In this document: in pieces, positions 26,323-35,262 of the stretch | Position numbering within the stretch: the stretch's first letter is position 1 | Layout of the letters: the number at the start of each line of letters is the position of its first letter | NCBI GenBank assembly: GCA_007132385.1 | Contig: SLOU01000231.1 | Span: 1 to 35,262 of the forward strand | Length of the DNA stretch: 35,262 bases | DNA from: Balneolaceae bacterium | GTDB taxonomy: Bacteria; Bacteroidota; Rhodothermia; Balneolales; Balneolaceae | Reading direction: 5' to 3' | Translations under genes and position numbers: made by a program | The notes under the pieces: generated by a model | The model's database searches: none | What the model saw: the letters and a program-made list of their open reading frames with translations, nothing else | What the model was told of the DNA's origin: nothing

Positions 26323-28637
26323 TAAAAAAGATAATATTCTCGTCAACAGTCCTGGTTTTTTTAACCCTTTCTTTGCAAGTGGAAGTTACATTTGGCCAGG
26401 AAACAGATTTTCTCGCTTTTCCGGAACGTGTAGCTGATTACGAACATCTGGAATTGAACCTTGAAATTACTGAAGATCTTGATATCAGGGGGGATGCTCT
26501 CTATACATTTAACCTGTTAAGGGTGGATTCAGACTCAATCAGGCTTAACGCGGTTCGAATTAGCATGGAAACGATTGAATTGAATGGTGAAGAAGCAGAT
26601 TTCCGGATTGATGATGATCAGATAATCATCAAAATACCGGAAGAATTATCTGTAGAAGAGTCACACCAGCTCCGGATTCAATATAGGGCAAATCCAGTAT
26701 TTGGTGTTTTTAAAAATAGAAACGGTACCATCTGGAGTTCCGGAATGCCGGCTTCCGTACGCCATTGGCTACCTGTTAAAGACCATCCCAGAAACAGTTT
26801 TACAACAGACATCAACCTGATATTTCCGACCGGAAATGAAGCTGTATTTGCAGGGGAAAGAGGCAATACTGAAGTGGAGTCGGTAGATTTACAGAGAGTA
26901 CGTTTTCAATCAGACGAGCGAATTCCGGTTTCTTCCCTAAGATTTGCCATTGGTGATTTTGTCAGAACCCAATCAACGGTGGGTGACCATCAAATTACTC
27001 TTTATTCGGAAAGGGATTTACTCGGTGATGATGAATTGGGAGAGCTTTTAAATGATGCAAGAGATACTTTTCAGTTCACTTTGGAAACTCTTGGTTCTGA
27101 ATATTTCTCCCGGGTACTTAATCTGATTGTTTTGGATGACCATCATTGGGAGACTCGACCCTATGGAGCAGGAACTGTTTTTGCCTATACCTCACTGGGT
27201 TTCCTGTCCGAACAGATCGCCTCCGGTGTAATAGGCCAGTGGCTGGGTGTTCAGCTTCGCGAAGAACAGTGGTCCGATCCGGATGCTATCCTGTTGTTGC
27301 AAGCCTGGCTGCTTGAGCAATCCGGGCTGAATATCGAACTGCCGTCTGAATCCCCGGATATGTTTGTTGAAAGCATATATAATCATTTTGGGATGGATTC
27401 CAGGGCAGCCTGGAGATCATTTTTCCGGTCAGATGATTCCGAGAGATACAAAGCTGCGCTGAATAATTTTGACTTTAGCGGGTTAAAAGAACAATCCGAA
27501 GTTGTAAACTGGTATGATTTTACGACTTTTTTATACAACCGTACGGGCAGGAACCTCATGGAAAAACCGAGCCCCGAAACTCCTGAAATGGATGATGAAG
27601 ATGAACAAATACCAGTTTATCGTGTCGTTTATCATCATAATGAAGAGGAAGAAAGATTGAGGCTGGAGTTTATTGGCGAGGATGCAACAATCGATGAACT
27701 GGTCTCATTGAGAGTTCGGGAAGTGACTTTTAACGATGAGCGGGAACGGGAAATAACGTTTACTGGGACAAGGGATGAAGTTCACCTAAATGTAAACCGC
27801 GGGATTGAAAATTTAACTTTATATGCTGAAGACGATCAGCAGGTGAAACTAAAACCCGAAAAACCATTTCGATTCTGGATTTACCAGTTGCAGCATGATG
27901 AGGATGCCGAAAAAAGGAGAGAAGCGGCTGTTGGCCTTAGAAACTTTACGGAAAATCCTGATCTGCAACTGGCACTTCTTGATATAATTGACTCAGAAGA
28001 GAATGAGGAAGTTTTTGCAGAAGCCTTGAAGACCCTTTCCTACGTAACCAATGGGGCAAGCGGAACGGATCAGCTCTTTACGCAAAGGTACAGCGGTAAT
28101 GCTGGCCGGGCTGTACAACTGGCCATTGTAGAGGCTTATTCCGATTACAATGGTAATGAACGTGTGATAAGTCAGTTGCAGAGCATACTTCAAAATACTG
28201 CATACACGGACGTTCAAAGACAAGCTGTGCGATCACTTTCTGCTATTGCTGATGATTCCCGTTTTCAGTCGATCAGTGAATCAGCTCTAACCAATGAAGC
28301 TATTGAACCTATAGCTCCTTTTATTTTACGTGAATTGGCAAGGGCTAACGACGCAGATACGGCCGTATCTATTGCCTCGAGTTTTCTTGATGACCGCTTT
28401 CCTTATCGAAACAGGGTAGAAGTGCTGGATTTATTGCTGGATTATGACAGATCTTCCGACCGGTGGGTGCGAAGAATTAACCATTTGTTAGAAGATAATG
28501 ATCCCCGAATCCGAATGAGGGCTCTCGACGGTTTGCAATTTTTAGATTCAAGTGAACGTAACGCAATTATTGATGAACGCCTTTATGAAGAATATGACGA
28601 CCGGGTTATCAGCCGGCTGAAAATGCTGCAAGGGTAG
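26319..28637 (+). CDS. M1-aminopeptidase-like protein with C-terminal HEAT repeats; predicted catalytically inactive
   Basis: 772 aa; signal peptide; M1-like N-terminal beta domain; VIGQWLGVQLREEQWSDPDAILLLQAWLLEQSG aligns with the M1 HExxHQWFG region but lacks His/Glu ligands; C-terminal alpha-helical HEAT-like repeats. Start overlaps upstream stop (ATGA). Confidence 0.7.
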   Translation: MIKKIIFSSTVLVFLTLSLQVEVTFGQETDFLAFPERVADYEHLELNLEITEDLDIRGDALYTFNLLRVDSDSIRLNAVRISMETIELNGEEADFRIDDDQIIIKIPEELSVEESHQLRIQYRANPVFGVFKNRNGTIWSSGMPASVRHWLPVKDHPRNSFTTDINLIFPTGNEAVFAGERGNTEVESVDLQRVRFQSDERIPVSSLRFAIGDFVRTQSTVGDHQITLYSERDLLGDDELGELLNDARDTFQFTLETLGSEYFSRVLNLIVLDDHHWETRPYGAGTVFAYTSLGFLSEQIASGVIGQWLGVQLREEQWSDPDAILLLQAWLLEQSGLNIELPSESPDMFVESIYNHFGMDSRAAWRSFFRSDDSERYKAALNNFDFSGLKEQSEVVNWYDFTTFLYNRTGRNLMEKPSPETPEMDDEDEQIPVYRVVYHHNEEEERLRLEFIGEDATIDELVSLRVREVTFNDEREREITFTGTRDEVHLNVNRGIENLTLYAEDDQQVKLKPEKPFRFWIYQLQHDEDAEKRREAAVGLRNFTENPDLQLALLDIIDSEENEEVFAEALKTLSYVTNGASGTDQLFTQRYSGNAGRAVQLAIVEAYSDYNGNERVISQLQSILQNTAYTDVQRQAVRSLSAIADDSRFQSISESALTNEAIEPIAPFILRELARANDADTAVSIASSFLDDRFPYRNRVEVLDLLLDYDRSSDRWVRRINHLLEDNDPRIRMRALDGLQFLDSSERNAIIDERLYEEYDDRVISRLKMLQG

Positions 28638-28713
28638 GATAAGTTAAGTGGAGTAAATTTTTGAGAAACGGACTTTGGAGTGACCGGGACTGGTGATTCG
28701 TATGTGCATCGGT

Positions 28714-30009
28714 TTATGACTGGCGGAACCATTTGAGCAAATCCTTGAATCCGGCTTTTCCGCCGTATTGCAGGATCCCAACCCGGTATATGCGTGCGCT
28801 TAATAACATGGTTCCGGCGATCGTTGCAAGCATCAAAAATATCGATAACCCGATTTGCCACAAAGGCACACTGCTGATAGCCATACGGGAGATCATATTC
28901 ATCGGTGCAAAAAATGGAAAGAGCGAACCGAATAGGGAAATGCCACTGTCGGGATTTTGAACCACTTCCATATTCAGGAAAAAACCGATAAAGAGTACAA
29001 CAAATACGGGCATCATCAGTTGCTGTGTGTCCGATTCAGAGTCAACAGCGGAACCAATACTTGCAAAAAGGGCACTGTACAAAAAGTAGCCGAGTACGAA
29101 AAAAACAAAAAATCCAAAAACGAGAGAGACAGGTACAGCGGGAATTTCGAACATTGCAGGGTCAATTCCACCAGCTGCTTCCATTGCTGCCGGATCGGCA
29201 GTTACATCGCCAACCAGCATCATCGCAATTGGGCCGGCTGCCATGGCTACCAACACGATCAGCAGGGTCCAAACCGCAAACTGCGTAATTGCAACAGAGG
29301 TTATACCGAGGATTTTACCGGTCAGCAGTTCAATGGGACGGATAGAGGATGCAATAACCTCAATAATCCGGTTCGATTTTTCCTCAATTACACCACGCAT
29401 GATAATGGTACCATACATAAAGAGGGAAAAGAAGATGACCAGGCCGAGTATGAAGCCTAATGCGGCGTAAAAAGCCGCATGATCCTCTTCTTCATCACCG
29501 GTTTCCGTCAGTTTGCGGGTCTGAAGAGAGACCTGGGTTTCAAAGATATTTCTGATTTCATCAGAAACCTGTTCCCGGACCAGGCGTTCTTCCCGGATTG
29601 CTTCCCTGAGATCGGTGCGTATACTGGTTTGAAGAGTTACGCTGGAACTACCGGTATAGATATATTCAGGGGGTTGTCCGCCGGTAATATGATCTTCCGT
29701 TAGTAATATATAACCGTCGAGCTGACCGATAATAACCAAACTACGTAGTGAATCAACCGGTACGTGAGTCATATCCGTATATCGATCATCATTCTGATTG
29801 ATCAGACGTTCTACCAACATCTCGGTCTGATCGTGAATTCCGATATCCTGCTGAGGTTCACTCTCCCAGAATTGAATACCGATAATCAGGGCAATATAAG
29901 CAACAAAACCGAGTGGTATCAGCAATGTAGAGATGATAAATACCGTGCTTTTTACACGAGTCAAATACTCACGTTTCAGGACCAATAATATTTGTCTCCA
30001 ATTCATCAT
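28714..30009 (-). CDS. ABC transporter permease (NatB/ABC-2 type)
   Basis: 431 aa; N-terminal TM, large extracytoplasmic loop, then multiple TMs; GVIEEKSNRIIEVIASSIRPIELLTGKILGI is characteristic of NatB-like permeases. Confidence 0.9.
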   Translation of the reverse strand: MMNWRQILLVLKREYLTRVKSTVFIISTLLIPLGFVAYIALIIGIQFWESEPQQDIGIHDQTEMLVERLINQNDDRYTDMTHVPVDSLRSLVIIGQLDGYILLTEDHITGGQPPEYIYTGSSSVTLQTSIRTDLREAIREERLVREQVSDEIRNIFETQVSLQTRKLTETGDEEEDHAAFYAALGFILGLVIFFSLFMYGTIIMRGVIEEKSNRIIEVIASSIRPIELLTGKILGITSVAITQFAVWTLLIVLVAMAAGPIAMMLVGDVTADPAAMEAAGGIDPAMFEIPAVPVSLVFGFFVFFVLGYFLYSALFASIGSAVDSESDTQQLMMPVFVVLFIGFFLNMEVVQNPDSGISLFGSLFPFFAPMNMISRMAISSVPLWQIGLSIFLMLATIAGTMLLSARIYRVGILQYGGKAGFKDLLKWFRQS

Positions 30010-30028
30010 TTCTCTGCGAAATTATCAG

Positions 30029-30949
30029 TTATACCAGTTCTTTTGGATTTACATTATCCTCGCCAACAGTAGTGATAAATATTTCGGTGAGTGAGGGTTC
30101 CACCAACTCGAATTTTTGAATCTCAGTATGTTCCATCGCTTTTTCCAAAATCATTTGTGGTTTCTGGTCATCGAGAATACGTATTTCAGCGAAGTTGGTG
30201 GAGCGGTTATTGATCCGAACACCATCGAGTAGTTCTATAAAACTGCCATCACCTACAAATTCCAGCAAGACAGTATTTTTACCCGCGTTTTTTTTGATTT
30301 CACGCAAATTTCCGGTCAATACTGCCCGGCCATTGTTAAACAGGCAGATATCATCACACATCTGTTCAACCTGTTCCATGCGGTGCGTGGAAAAAAGGAC
30401 AGCTTTGCCTTTCTCGCGGAGTTCGATGATGATTTCCTTAAGGAGTTCACTGTTTATCGGATCAAGGCCACTGAAAGGTTCATCAAAGATATAGATATCG
30501 GGCTCATGAACGATCGTTGCAATAAACTGAATTTTTTGACTCATACCCTTTGAAAGTTCACCGACCTGTTTAGAGTGCCAGTCGATTGCTCCAAAACGCT
30601 CCAGCCAGTAGCGGATTCTTTTTTTGGCTTCACCGGTACTTAGTCCTTTTAGTTGAGCCAGATAGAGCAGTTGTTCTCCTACTTTCATTTTTTTGTAAAG
30701 TCCACGCTCTTCCGGCAGATACCCTATCCATTTCTGTGTTTTGCTGCTAACAGTCTCATTGTGTACCCTAATTTCTCCGGTATCCGGGGATATGATATAG
30801 TTGATCATTCTCAGCGTAGTCGTTTTGCCGGCACCATTGGGACCTAAAAGCCCAAAAATTTTTCCAGTTTCCACCTCAAAACTGACATTTATGACTGCTC
30901 GGGTTTTCCCAAAACTCTTGCTTACGTTTTTTACATTTATAACGCTCAT
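30029..30949 (-). CDS. ABC transporter ATP-binding protein (NatA-like)
   Basis: Walker A GPNGAGKTTTLRMI, signature LSKGMSQKIQFI, Walker B IYIFDEPFSGLDP, H-loop STHRME. Confidence 0.95.
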   Translation of the reverse strand: MSVINVKNVSKSFGKTRAVINVSFEVETGKIFGLLGPNGAGKTTTLRMINYIISPDTGEIRVHNETVSSKTQKWIGYLPEERGLYKKMKVGEQLLYLAQLKGLSTGEAKKRIRYWLERFGAIDWHSKQVGELSKGMSQKIQFIATIVHEPDIYIFDEPFSGLDPINSELLKEIIIELREKGKAVLFSTHRMEQVEQMCDDICLFNNGRAVLTGNLREIKKNAGKNTVLLEFVGDGSFIELLDGVRINNRSTNFAEIRILDDQKPQMILEKAMEHTEIQKFELVEPSLTEIFITTVGEDNVNPKELV

Positions 30950-31010
30950 GAGAAATTCAGACCCTCTTTTTAAAAAAGTTAATGCTATTAAAATTTTTGG
31001 TTAATAAGAA

Positions 31011-31029
31011 ACTTTGTTTACTTCAAAGT
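31011..31029. promoter_or_regulatory. inverted repeat between the ABC ATPase gene and glgA
   Basis: ACTTTG-N7-CAAAGT in the divergent intergenic region. Confidence 0.25.
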
Positions 31030-31093
31030 AAATAAATATTGTAATGACTACGAACATCAGAACGATTGGTTTCATTGGAATTGATTTTAAAAG

Positions 31094-32533
31094 ATGAAAA
31101 TTATTCACATTAGTGCTGAATGTTATCCTGCCGCCAAGGCTGGCGGGCTGGCAGATGTGGTAGGGGCTTTACCAAAATATCTAAACCGAAATGGACATGA
31201 ATCGTCTGTAATCATTCCAAAATATAAAACAGACTGGCTCAATCGGCAAAAAACAAAAACGGTTTTCAAGAGTGAAGGACCTTTTGGAAATGGCAAGTTC
31301 AAATTTTCGGTTGAGAAAGTATTGGACCACGAACTCGGATTTTCTCTATACCTGGTCAACATTCCGGGGAAGTTTGACAGGGAAGGAATTTATATTGACC
31401 CGTGGTCCGGGTACGCTTTCTGGGATGAAATGGAACGGTTTTTCAGCTTTCAAATTTCAGCACTTGAATGGATCGTACAGCAGAAAGAGCTTCCGGAAGT
31501 AGTGCATTGCCATGATCATCATACAGGACTCATTCCGTTTATGATGTCAAAATGTTTCAGGTATGACAAGCTTCACGAAACGCCAAGTGTTTTAACCATT
31601 CATAACGGGGAGTACCAGGGCAGGTTCGACCTGTATCACTATAACAAACTCCCTGCGTTTAATCTTGAAGAAATCGGGTTTCTCGACTGGGGCGGAAGCC
31701 TTAATGCACTTGCAGCGGGGATCAAGTGTGCCTGGAAAGTGACCACTGTATCAGAGGGGTATCTGAATGAATTAATGGAATTTTGTCACGGTCTGGAGAT
31801 TCTGTTGCAACATGAAAAAGAAAAAGCAGTCGGTTTGATCAATGGAATAGATGTGGAGCTCTGGGATCCGGCGACAGATCCCTATCTGGAAAAAAATTAC
31901 ACTTTCAGAAACCGGATTTCCGGCAAGAAAAAAAACAAGGAATACCTTTGCAAGGAGTTTTCACTGGAACTGTCAAAACCGTTATTCTCTTTCATCGGCC
32001 GCCTGGTTAGAGAAAAAGGAGCCGATTTACTTCCGGAATTAATCAGGGAAGTGAGAAAGCAGGGGCTCGAAATGAATATCATGGTTTTAGGAACCGGAGA
32101 ACCGGAGCTCCATCGAATTTTCAAGCAGCTAAGCGGTAAATTTATTGGATATTTTGATGCAAGACTGGAATATAATGAAAGATTAGCACATAATATTTAT
32201 GCAGGTTCTGATTTTTTATTGATGCCTTCGAGAGTCGAGCCGTGTGGTTTGAATCAGATGTATGCCATGCGATATGGTACGGTTCCGGTTGTTCGTGCTA
32301 CCGGAGGCCTGGCTGATACAGTGGTGGATATATCAGAAAAGGGTGGATACGGTTTTTTATTTGAGGAATTTAGTTTGGACGATGCGATGGCCGTCGTAAC
32401 CCGGGCGGTTGATTTTTATGAGAAGCAAGACAAGTTCAAAGAAAATTTGAAGCTTCTGATGAAGCTCGATTTTTCATGGGATCAAGCCTCCATAAACTAC
32501 ATTGAAATGTATGAACAACTAAACAAAGATTAG
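31094..32533 (+). CDS. glgA: glycogen/starch synthase
   Basis: N-terminal AKAGGLADVVGALPKYL, GLINGIDVELWDPATDPYL, FIGRLVREKGADLL, SRVEPCGLNQMYAMRYGTVPVVRATGGLADTV. Confidence 0.96.
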   Translation: MKIIHISAECYPAAKAGGLADVVGALPKYLNRNGHESSVIIPKYKTDWLNRQKTKTVFKSEGPFGNGKFKFSVEKVLDHELGFSLYLVNIPGKFDREGIYIDPWSGYAFWDEMERFFSFQISALEWIVQQKELPEVVHCHDHHTGLIPFMMSKCFRYDKLHETPSVLTIHNGEYQGRFDLYHYNKLPAFNLEEIGFLDWGGSLNALAAGIKCAWKVTTVSEGYLNELMEFCHGLEILLQHEKEKAVGLINGIDVELWDPATDPYLEKNYTFRNRISGKKKNKEYLCKEFSLELSKPLFSFIGRLVREKGADLLPELIREVRKQGLEMNIMVLGTGEPELHRIFKQLSGKFIGYFDARLEYNERLAHNIYAGSDFLLMPSRVEPCGLNQMYAMRYGTVPVVRATGGLADTVVDISEKGGYGFLFEEFSLDDAMAVVTRAVDFYEKQDKFKENLKLLMKLDFSWDQASINYIEMYEQLNKD

Positions 32534-32541
32534 GAGTCCGT

Positions 32542-33813
32542 ATGAGATCAGATGTGTTAGCAATTATTTTGGGTGGTGGACGGGGTTCCCGGCTTCACCC
32601 TCTGACCAAACAAAGATCCAAACCTGCAGTCCCGATTGCAGGGAAATACCGGTTGGTGGATATTCCCATATCCAACTGCCTGAATTCCGGTATCAGAAAG
32701 ATTTATGTATTAACTCAGTTTAACTCTGCTTCTTTAAACAGGCATATCAAAAACACTTACAATTTTGATGTATTCAGCAGTGGTTTTGTTGATATACTTG
32801 CTGCCGAGCAAACACCGAAGAGCCAAATGTGGTTTCAGGGTACGGCAGATGCTGTACGTCAATCTCTCCACCATCTGAGAAATCATTCATACGAATACGT
32901 TTTCATTTTATCCGGAGATCAGCTTTATCAGATGGATTACCAGAAAATGCTCGAAATTCATAAAAAGAAAAAAGCGGAGCTGACGGTAGCAACGATACCT
33001 GTTACTGCCGAAGACGCAACCGGTTTTGGAATTATGAAAACCAATAAAAACGGCCGGATTGAAAGTTTTGTGGAGAAACCGAGTATGGATGAACTCGAAA
33101 AATGGAAGTCGGAAACACCTGAAGAGTTTAATTCCAGCGGGAGGAATTTTCTCGCTTCAATGGGAATTTATATTTTCAACAAGGAGACACTGGAACGCCT
33201 GTTTAATGAAAACGAGGAGGGGACGGACTTCGGTAAGGAATTTATTCCCAAAGAGATCGATGACGGAGGGAAAGTCTACTGCTATGAGTTTGATGGCTAC
33301 TGGACCGATATCGGAACGATTAAATCGTTCTATGATGCAAACCTTGAACTTACGCAGACACTGCCGTCTTTTAATCTTTATGATAATGAACGGTACATTT
33401 ATACACGTGCCAGGTTATTGCCTGCATCAAAACTGATGGGTACAACACTCGATTATACGGTTGTTGCCGAGGGTTGTATTATCTCAGCAAGTCGAATTGC
33501 AAGATCTGTTGTGGGAATTCGTTCAAGAATCGGCAGGGGAACCACGATCGAGAATTCAATCATTATGGGTAATGATTATTTTCCGACACAGGAAGAACTG
33601 ACCAACGTATCAAAAGACGAACCGGCCATGGGAATTGGTGACAGATGCTATCTCAGCAATACCATTGTTGATAAAAACTGCAGAATCGGGAATGATGTGC
33701 GAATTGTAGGCGGTTCTCACCTGGAAGACGGAAAATACGAAAAACACTATGTTGTTGATGGAATTGTCATCATCGAAAAAGGGGAAGTGATTCCTGATGG
33801 ATATAGTATCTGA
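32542..33813 (+). CDS. glgC: glucose-1-phosphate adenylyltransferase
   Basis: ILGGGRGSRLHPLTKQRSKPAVPIAGKYRLVDIPISNCLNSGI; WFQGTADAVRQ; YWTDIGTIKSFYDANLEL; C-terminal beta-helix repeats. 8 bp after glgA. Confidence 0.96.
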   Translation: MRSDVLAIILGGGRGSRLHPLTKQRSKPAVPIAGKYRLVDIPISNCLNSGIRKIYVLTQFNSASLNRHIKNTYNFDVFSSGFVDILAAEQTPKSQMWFQGTADAVRQSLHHLRNHSYEYVFILSGDQLYQMDYQKMLEIHKKKKAELTVATIPVTAEDATGFGIMKTNKNGRIESFVEKPSMDELEKWKSETPEEFNSSGRNFLASMGIYIFNKETLERLFNENEEGTDFGKEFIPKEIDDGGKVYCYEFDGYWTDIGTIKSFYDANLELTQTLPSFNLYDNERYIYTRARLLPASKLMGTTLDYTVVAEGCIISASRIARSVVGIRSRIGRGTTIENSIIMGNDYFPTQEELTNVSKDEPAMGIGDRCYLSNTIVDKNCRIGNDVRIVGGSHLEDGKYEKHYVVDGIVIIEKGEVIPDGYSI

Positions 33814-33823
33814 TCGTAGTTTG

Positions 33824-34690
33824 TCAGAGCAGATTTTTCAGGGTTATTCCGATTTCAGCCGGGCTTTCGACCACCGTCACACCGGCTGCGCGCAGTGCTT
33901 TTTTCTTATCCTGTGCAGTGCCCTGGCCCCCGGAAATTATGGCACCTGCGTGTCCCATTCGACGACCGGGAGGTGCTGTACTTCCGGCAATAAAAGCTAC
34001 AACCGGTTTTTCGACATTCTCCCTGATATAGGCAGCTGCTTCTTCTTCTGCAGATCCGCCGATTTCACCGATCAAAACAATCGCTTCTGTTTCAGGATCG
34101 TCATTAAAAAGTTTTACAGCGTCTGTATGGGTGGTTCCGATAACAGGGTCACCACCAATACCGATTGCAGTAGACTGCCCAAGGCCGGCTTTTGTCAGTT
34201 GGTCTACAGCTTCATAGGTCAATGTTCCCGATCTGGATATCAAACCGACATTTCCTTTGTGAAATATCATCCCCGGCATAATGCCAACTTTTGCCTCTCC
34301 AGGAGTGATAACACCCGGGCAGTTCGGGCCGATTAAAGTAGCACCTTGACTCCGTACTATCTGTTTTGCAATAACCATATCACGTACCGGAATTCCTTCA
34401 GTGATACAAATGATGACTTCAATTCCCGCAAAAGCCGCTTCACTGATTGCATCACCGGCAAACGGAGGAGGTACAAATATCACAGATGTATTGGCAGTTT
34501 CTTTTTCAACAGCTTCAGCAACAGTATTGAACACTGGCAGGTCGAGATGAGACTGCCCGCCTTTGCCAGGGGTTACACCCCCTATTACATTGGTTCCGTA
34601 TTCGATCATCTGCTCGGAGTGAAACGTTCCTTCACTGCCGGTAAAACCTTGAACAACAAGGCGTGTATCTTTGCCAACTAAAACACTCAT
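33824..34690 (-). CDS. sucD: succinyl-CoA ligase (ADP-forming) subunit alpha
   Basis: [83 protein letters not shown] (catalytic His). Confidence 0.96.
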   Translation of the reverse strand: MSVLVGKDTRLVVQGFTGSEGTFHSEQMIEYGTNVIGGVTPGKGGQSHLDLPVFNTVAEAVEKETANTSVIFVPPPFAGDAISEAAFAGIEVIICITEGIPVRDMVIAKQIVRSQGATLIGPNCPGVITPGEAKVGIMPGMIFHKGNVGLISRSGTLTYEAVDQLTKAGLGQSTAIGIGGDPVIGTTHTDAVKLFNDDPETEAIVLIGEIGGSAEEEAAAYIRENVEKPVVAFIAGSTAPPGRRMGHAGAIISGGQGTAQDKKKALRAAGVTVVESPAEIGITLKNLL

Positions 34691-34967
34691 TGGACGGTTG
34701 TTAGATTTAAATTTCCGGTATAATTTGACATGGAGAATATACCATCATCTAAGTCATTTGCCAAAATTGAAATGCCATAGTATGCTCAAAAAAATAACCG
34801 GGCATATGAACCTGAATATTGCTGAATCCGGTAGTACAAATCCTGCATTTGCATTTTTTCAGGTGACAGTGTATTCACGTTAATAGTTTCTGGTAAATTG
34901 TTGTCAATTTCTGCAAGTAAGGATTGAAATCCCTATCATTTTAACAGATACTTGGATTGAAGGACTT

Positions 34968-35262
34968 ATGGTCACTGACGGGAAAAAAGAGGAAATTCGA
35001 GATGCAGCCGATCTGGTCGAGGTGGTTGGGGACTACGTTCGTCTCAAAAAGGCAGGCAAGAATTTTGTAGGCTTGTGCCCTTTTCATGATGAAAAGACTC
35101 CGTCCTTTACAGTCACCCCGGAAATGGGAATCTATAAGTGTTTTGGGTGCGGAGCCAGTGGAGATCTATTTAATTTTGTGATGGAGATGGAAGGCGTGGG
35201 TTTTGGAGAAGCATTGCGGAGCCTTGCCGAACGATATGGGGTAAGTTTACCAAAAAAAGAAA
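34968..35262 (+). CDS. dnaG: DNA primase, 5' portion only (runs off window)
   Basis: Hand translation from ATG 34968: MVTDGKKEEIRDAADLVEVVGDYVRLKKAGKNFVGLCPFHDEKTPSFTVTPEMGIYKCFGCGASGDLFNFVMEMEGVGFGEALRSLAERYGVSLPKK; CHC2-type zinc finger CPFHDEKTPSF..KCFGC. Missing from the ORF track, apparently because it has no stop in the window. Confidence 0.93.
   Translation, partial: MVTDGKKEEIRDAADLVEVVGDYVRLKKAGKNFVGLCPFHDEKTPSFTVTPEMGIYKCFGCGASGDLFNFVMEMEGVGFGEALRSLAERYGVSLPKKE

Noticed and set aside
28957-29460. 167-aa plus-strand ORF antisense to the NatB-like permease
   Set aside because: Shadow ORF of a well-supported coding gene with no recognisable domain.
33797-34336. 179-aa plus-strand ORF antisense to sucD
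   Set aside because: Cys/Ser/Arg-rich shadow frame opposite a highly conserved gene.
34921-34932. GGATTGAAATCC resembles the terminal motif of some CRISPR repeats
   Set aside because: Single copy with no spaced repeats and no cas genes nearby; just a short palindrome.
1-35262. Search for defence islands, phage, toxin-antitoxin or secretion systems
   Set aside because: No nuclease, toxin, transposase, integrase or phage structural proteins recognised among the supported ORFs.

Overview
The window looks like a chromosomal segment of a Bacteroidota/Balneolota-type bacterium. This lineage call is inference from gene content; no marker phylogeny was run. It is mostly single-copy housekeeping and accessory genes. 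I see no rRNA, CRISPR array, transposase, integrase or phage module. Main blocks: (1) alpha/beta hydrolase, TPR protein, NRDE/TANGO2 protein, and a membrane-anchored SpoIIE-type PP2C phosphatase; (2) thioredoxin-like protein, DtxR-family regulator, SDR-like reductase, and a TonB receptor divergent from protoporphyrinogen oxidase; (3) a signalling cluster of two Rec-PAS-histidine kinases with different kinase cores flanking a stand-alone receiver, abutting a bactofilin gene; (4) tRNA-Asn with a terminator and a small histone-H1-like gene; (5) an apparent operon of GH3/beta-lactamase fusion, tandem-domain cytidine deaminase-like protein and degenerate amino-acid-kinase-like protein, next to a penicillin-acylase-family gene; (6) 3-hydroxyacyl-CoA dehydrogenase, threonine aldolase, HisN-like phosphatase, and an M1-aminopeptidase-like protein that appears to lack its zinc motif; (7) NatAB-like ABC exporter, glgA-glgC, sucD, and the 5' end of dnaG. 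I found no convincing new multi-gene system. The best leads are the pseudo-M1/HEAT protein, the inverted-order tandem cytidine deaminase and its degenerate kinase-like neighbour, the kinase-core swap in the signalling cluster, palindromic candidate operators, and an odd start region on the SpoIIE gene.
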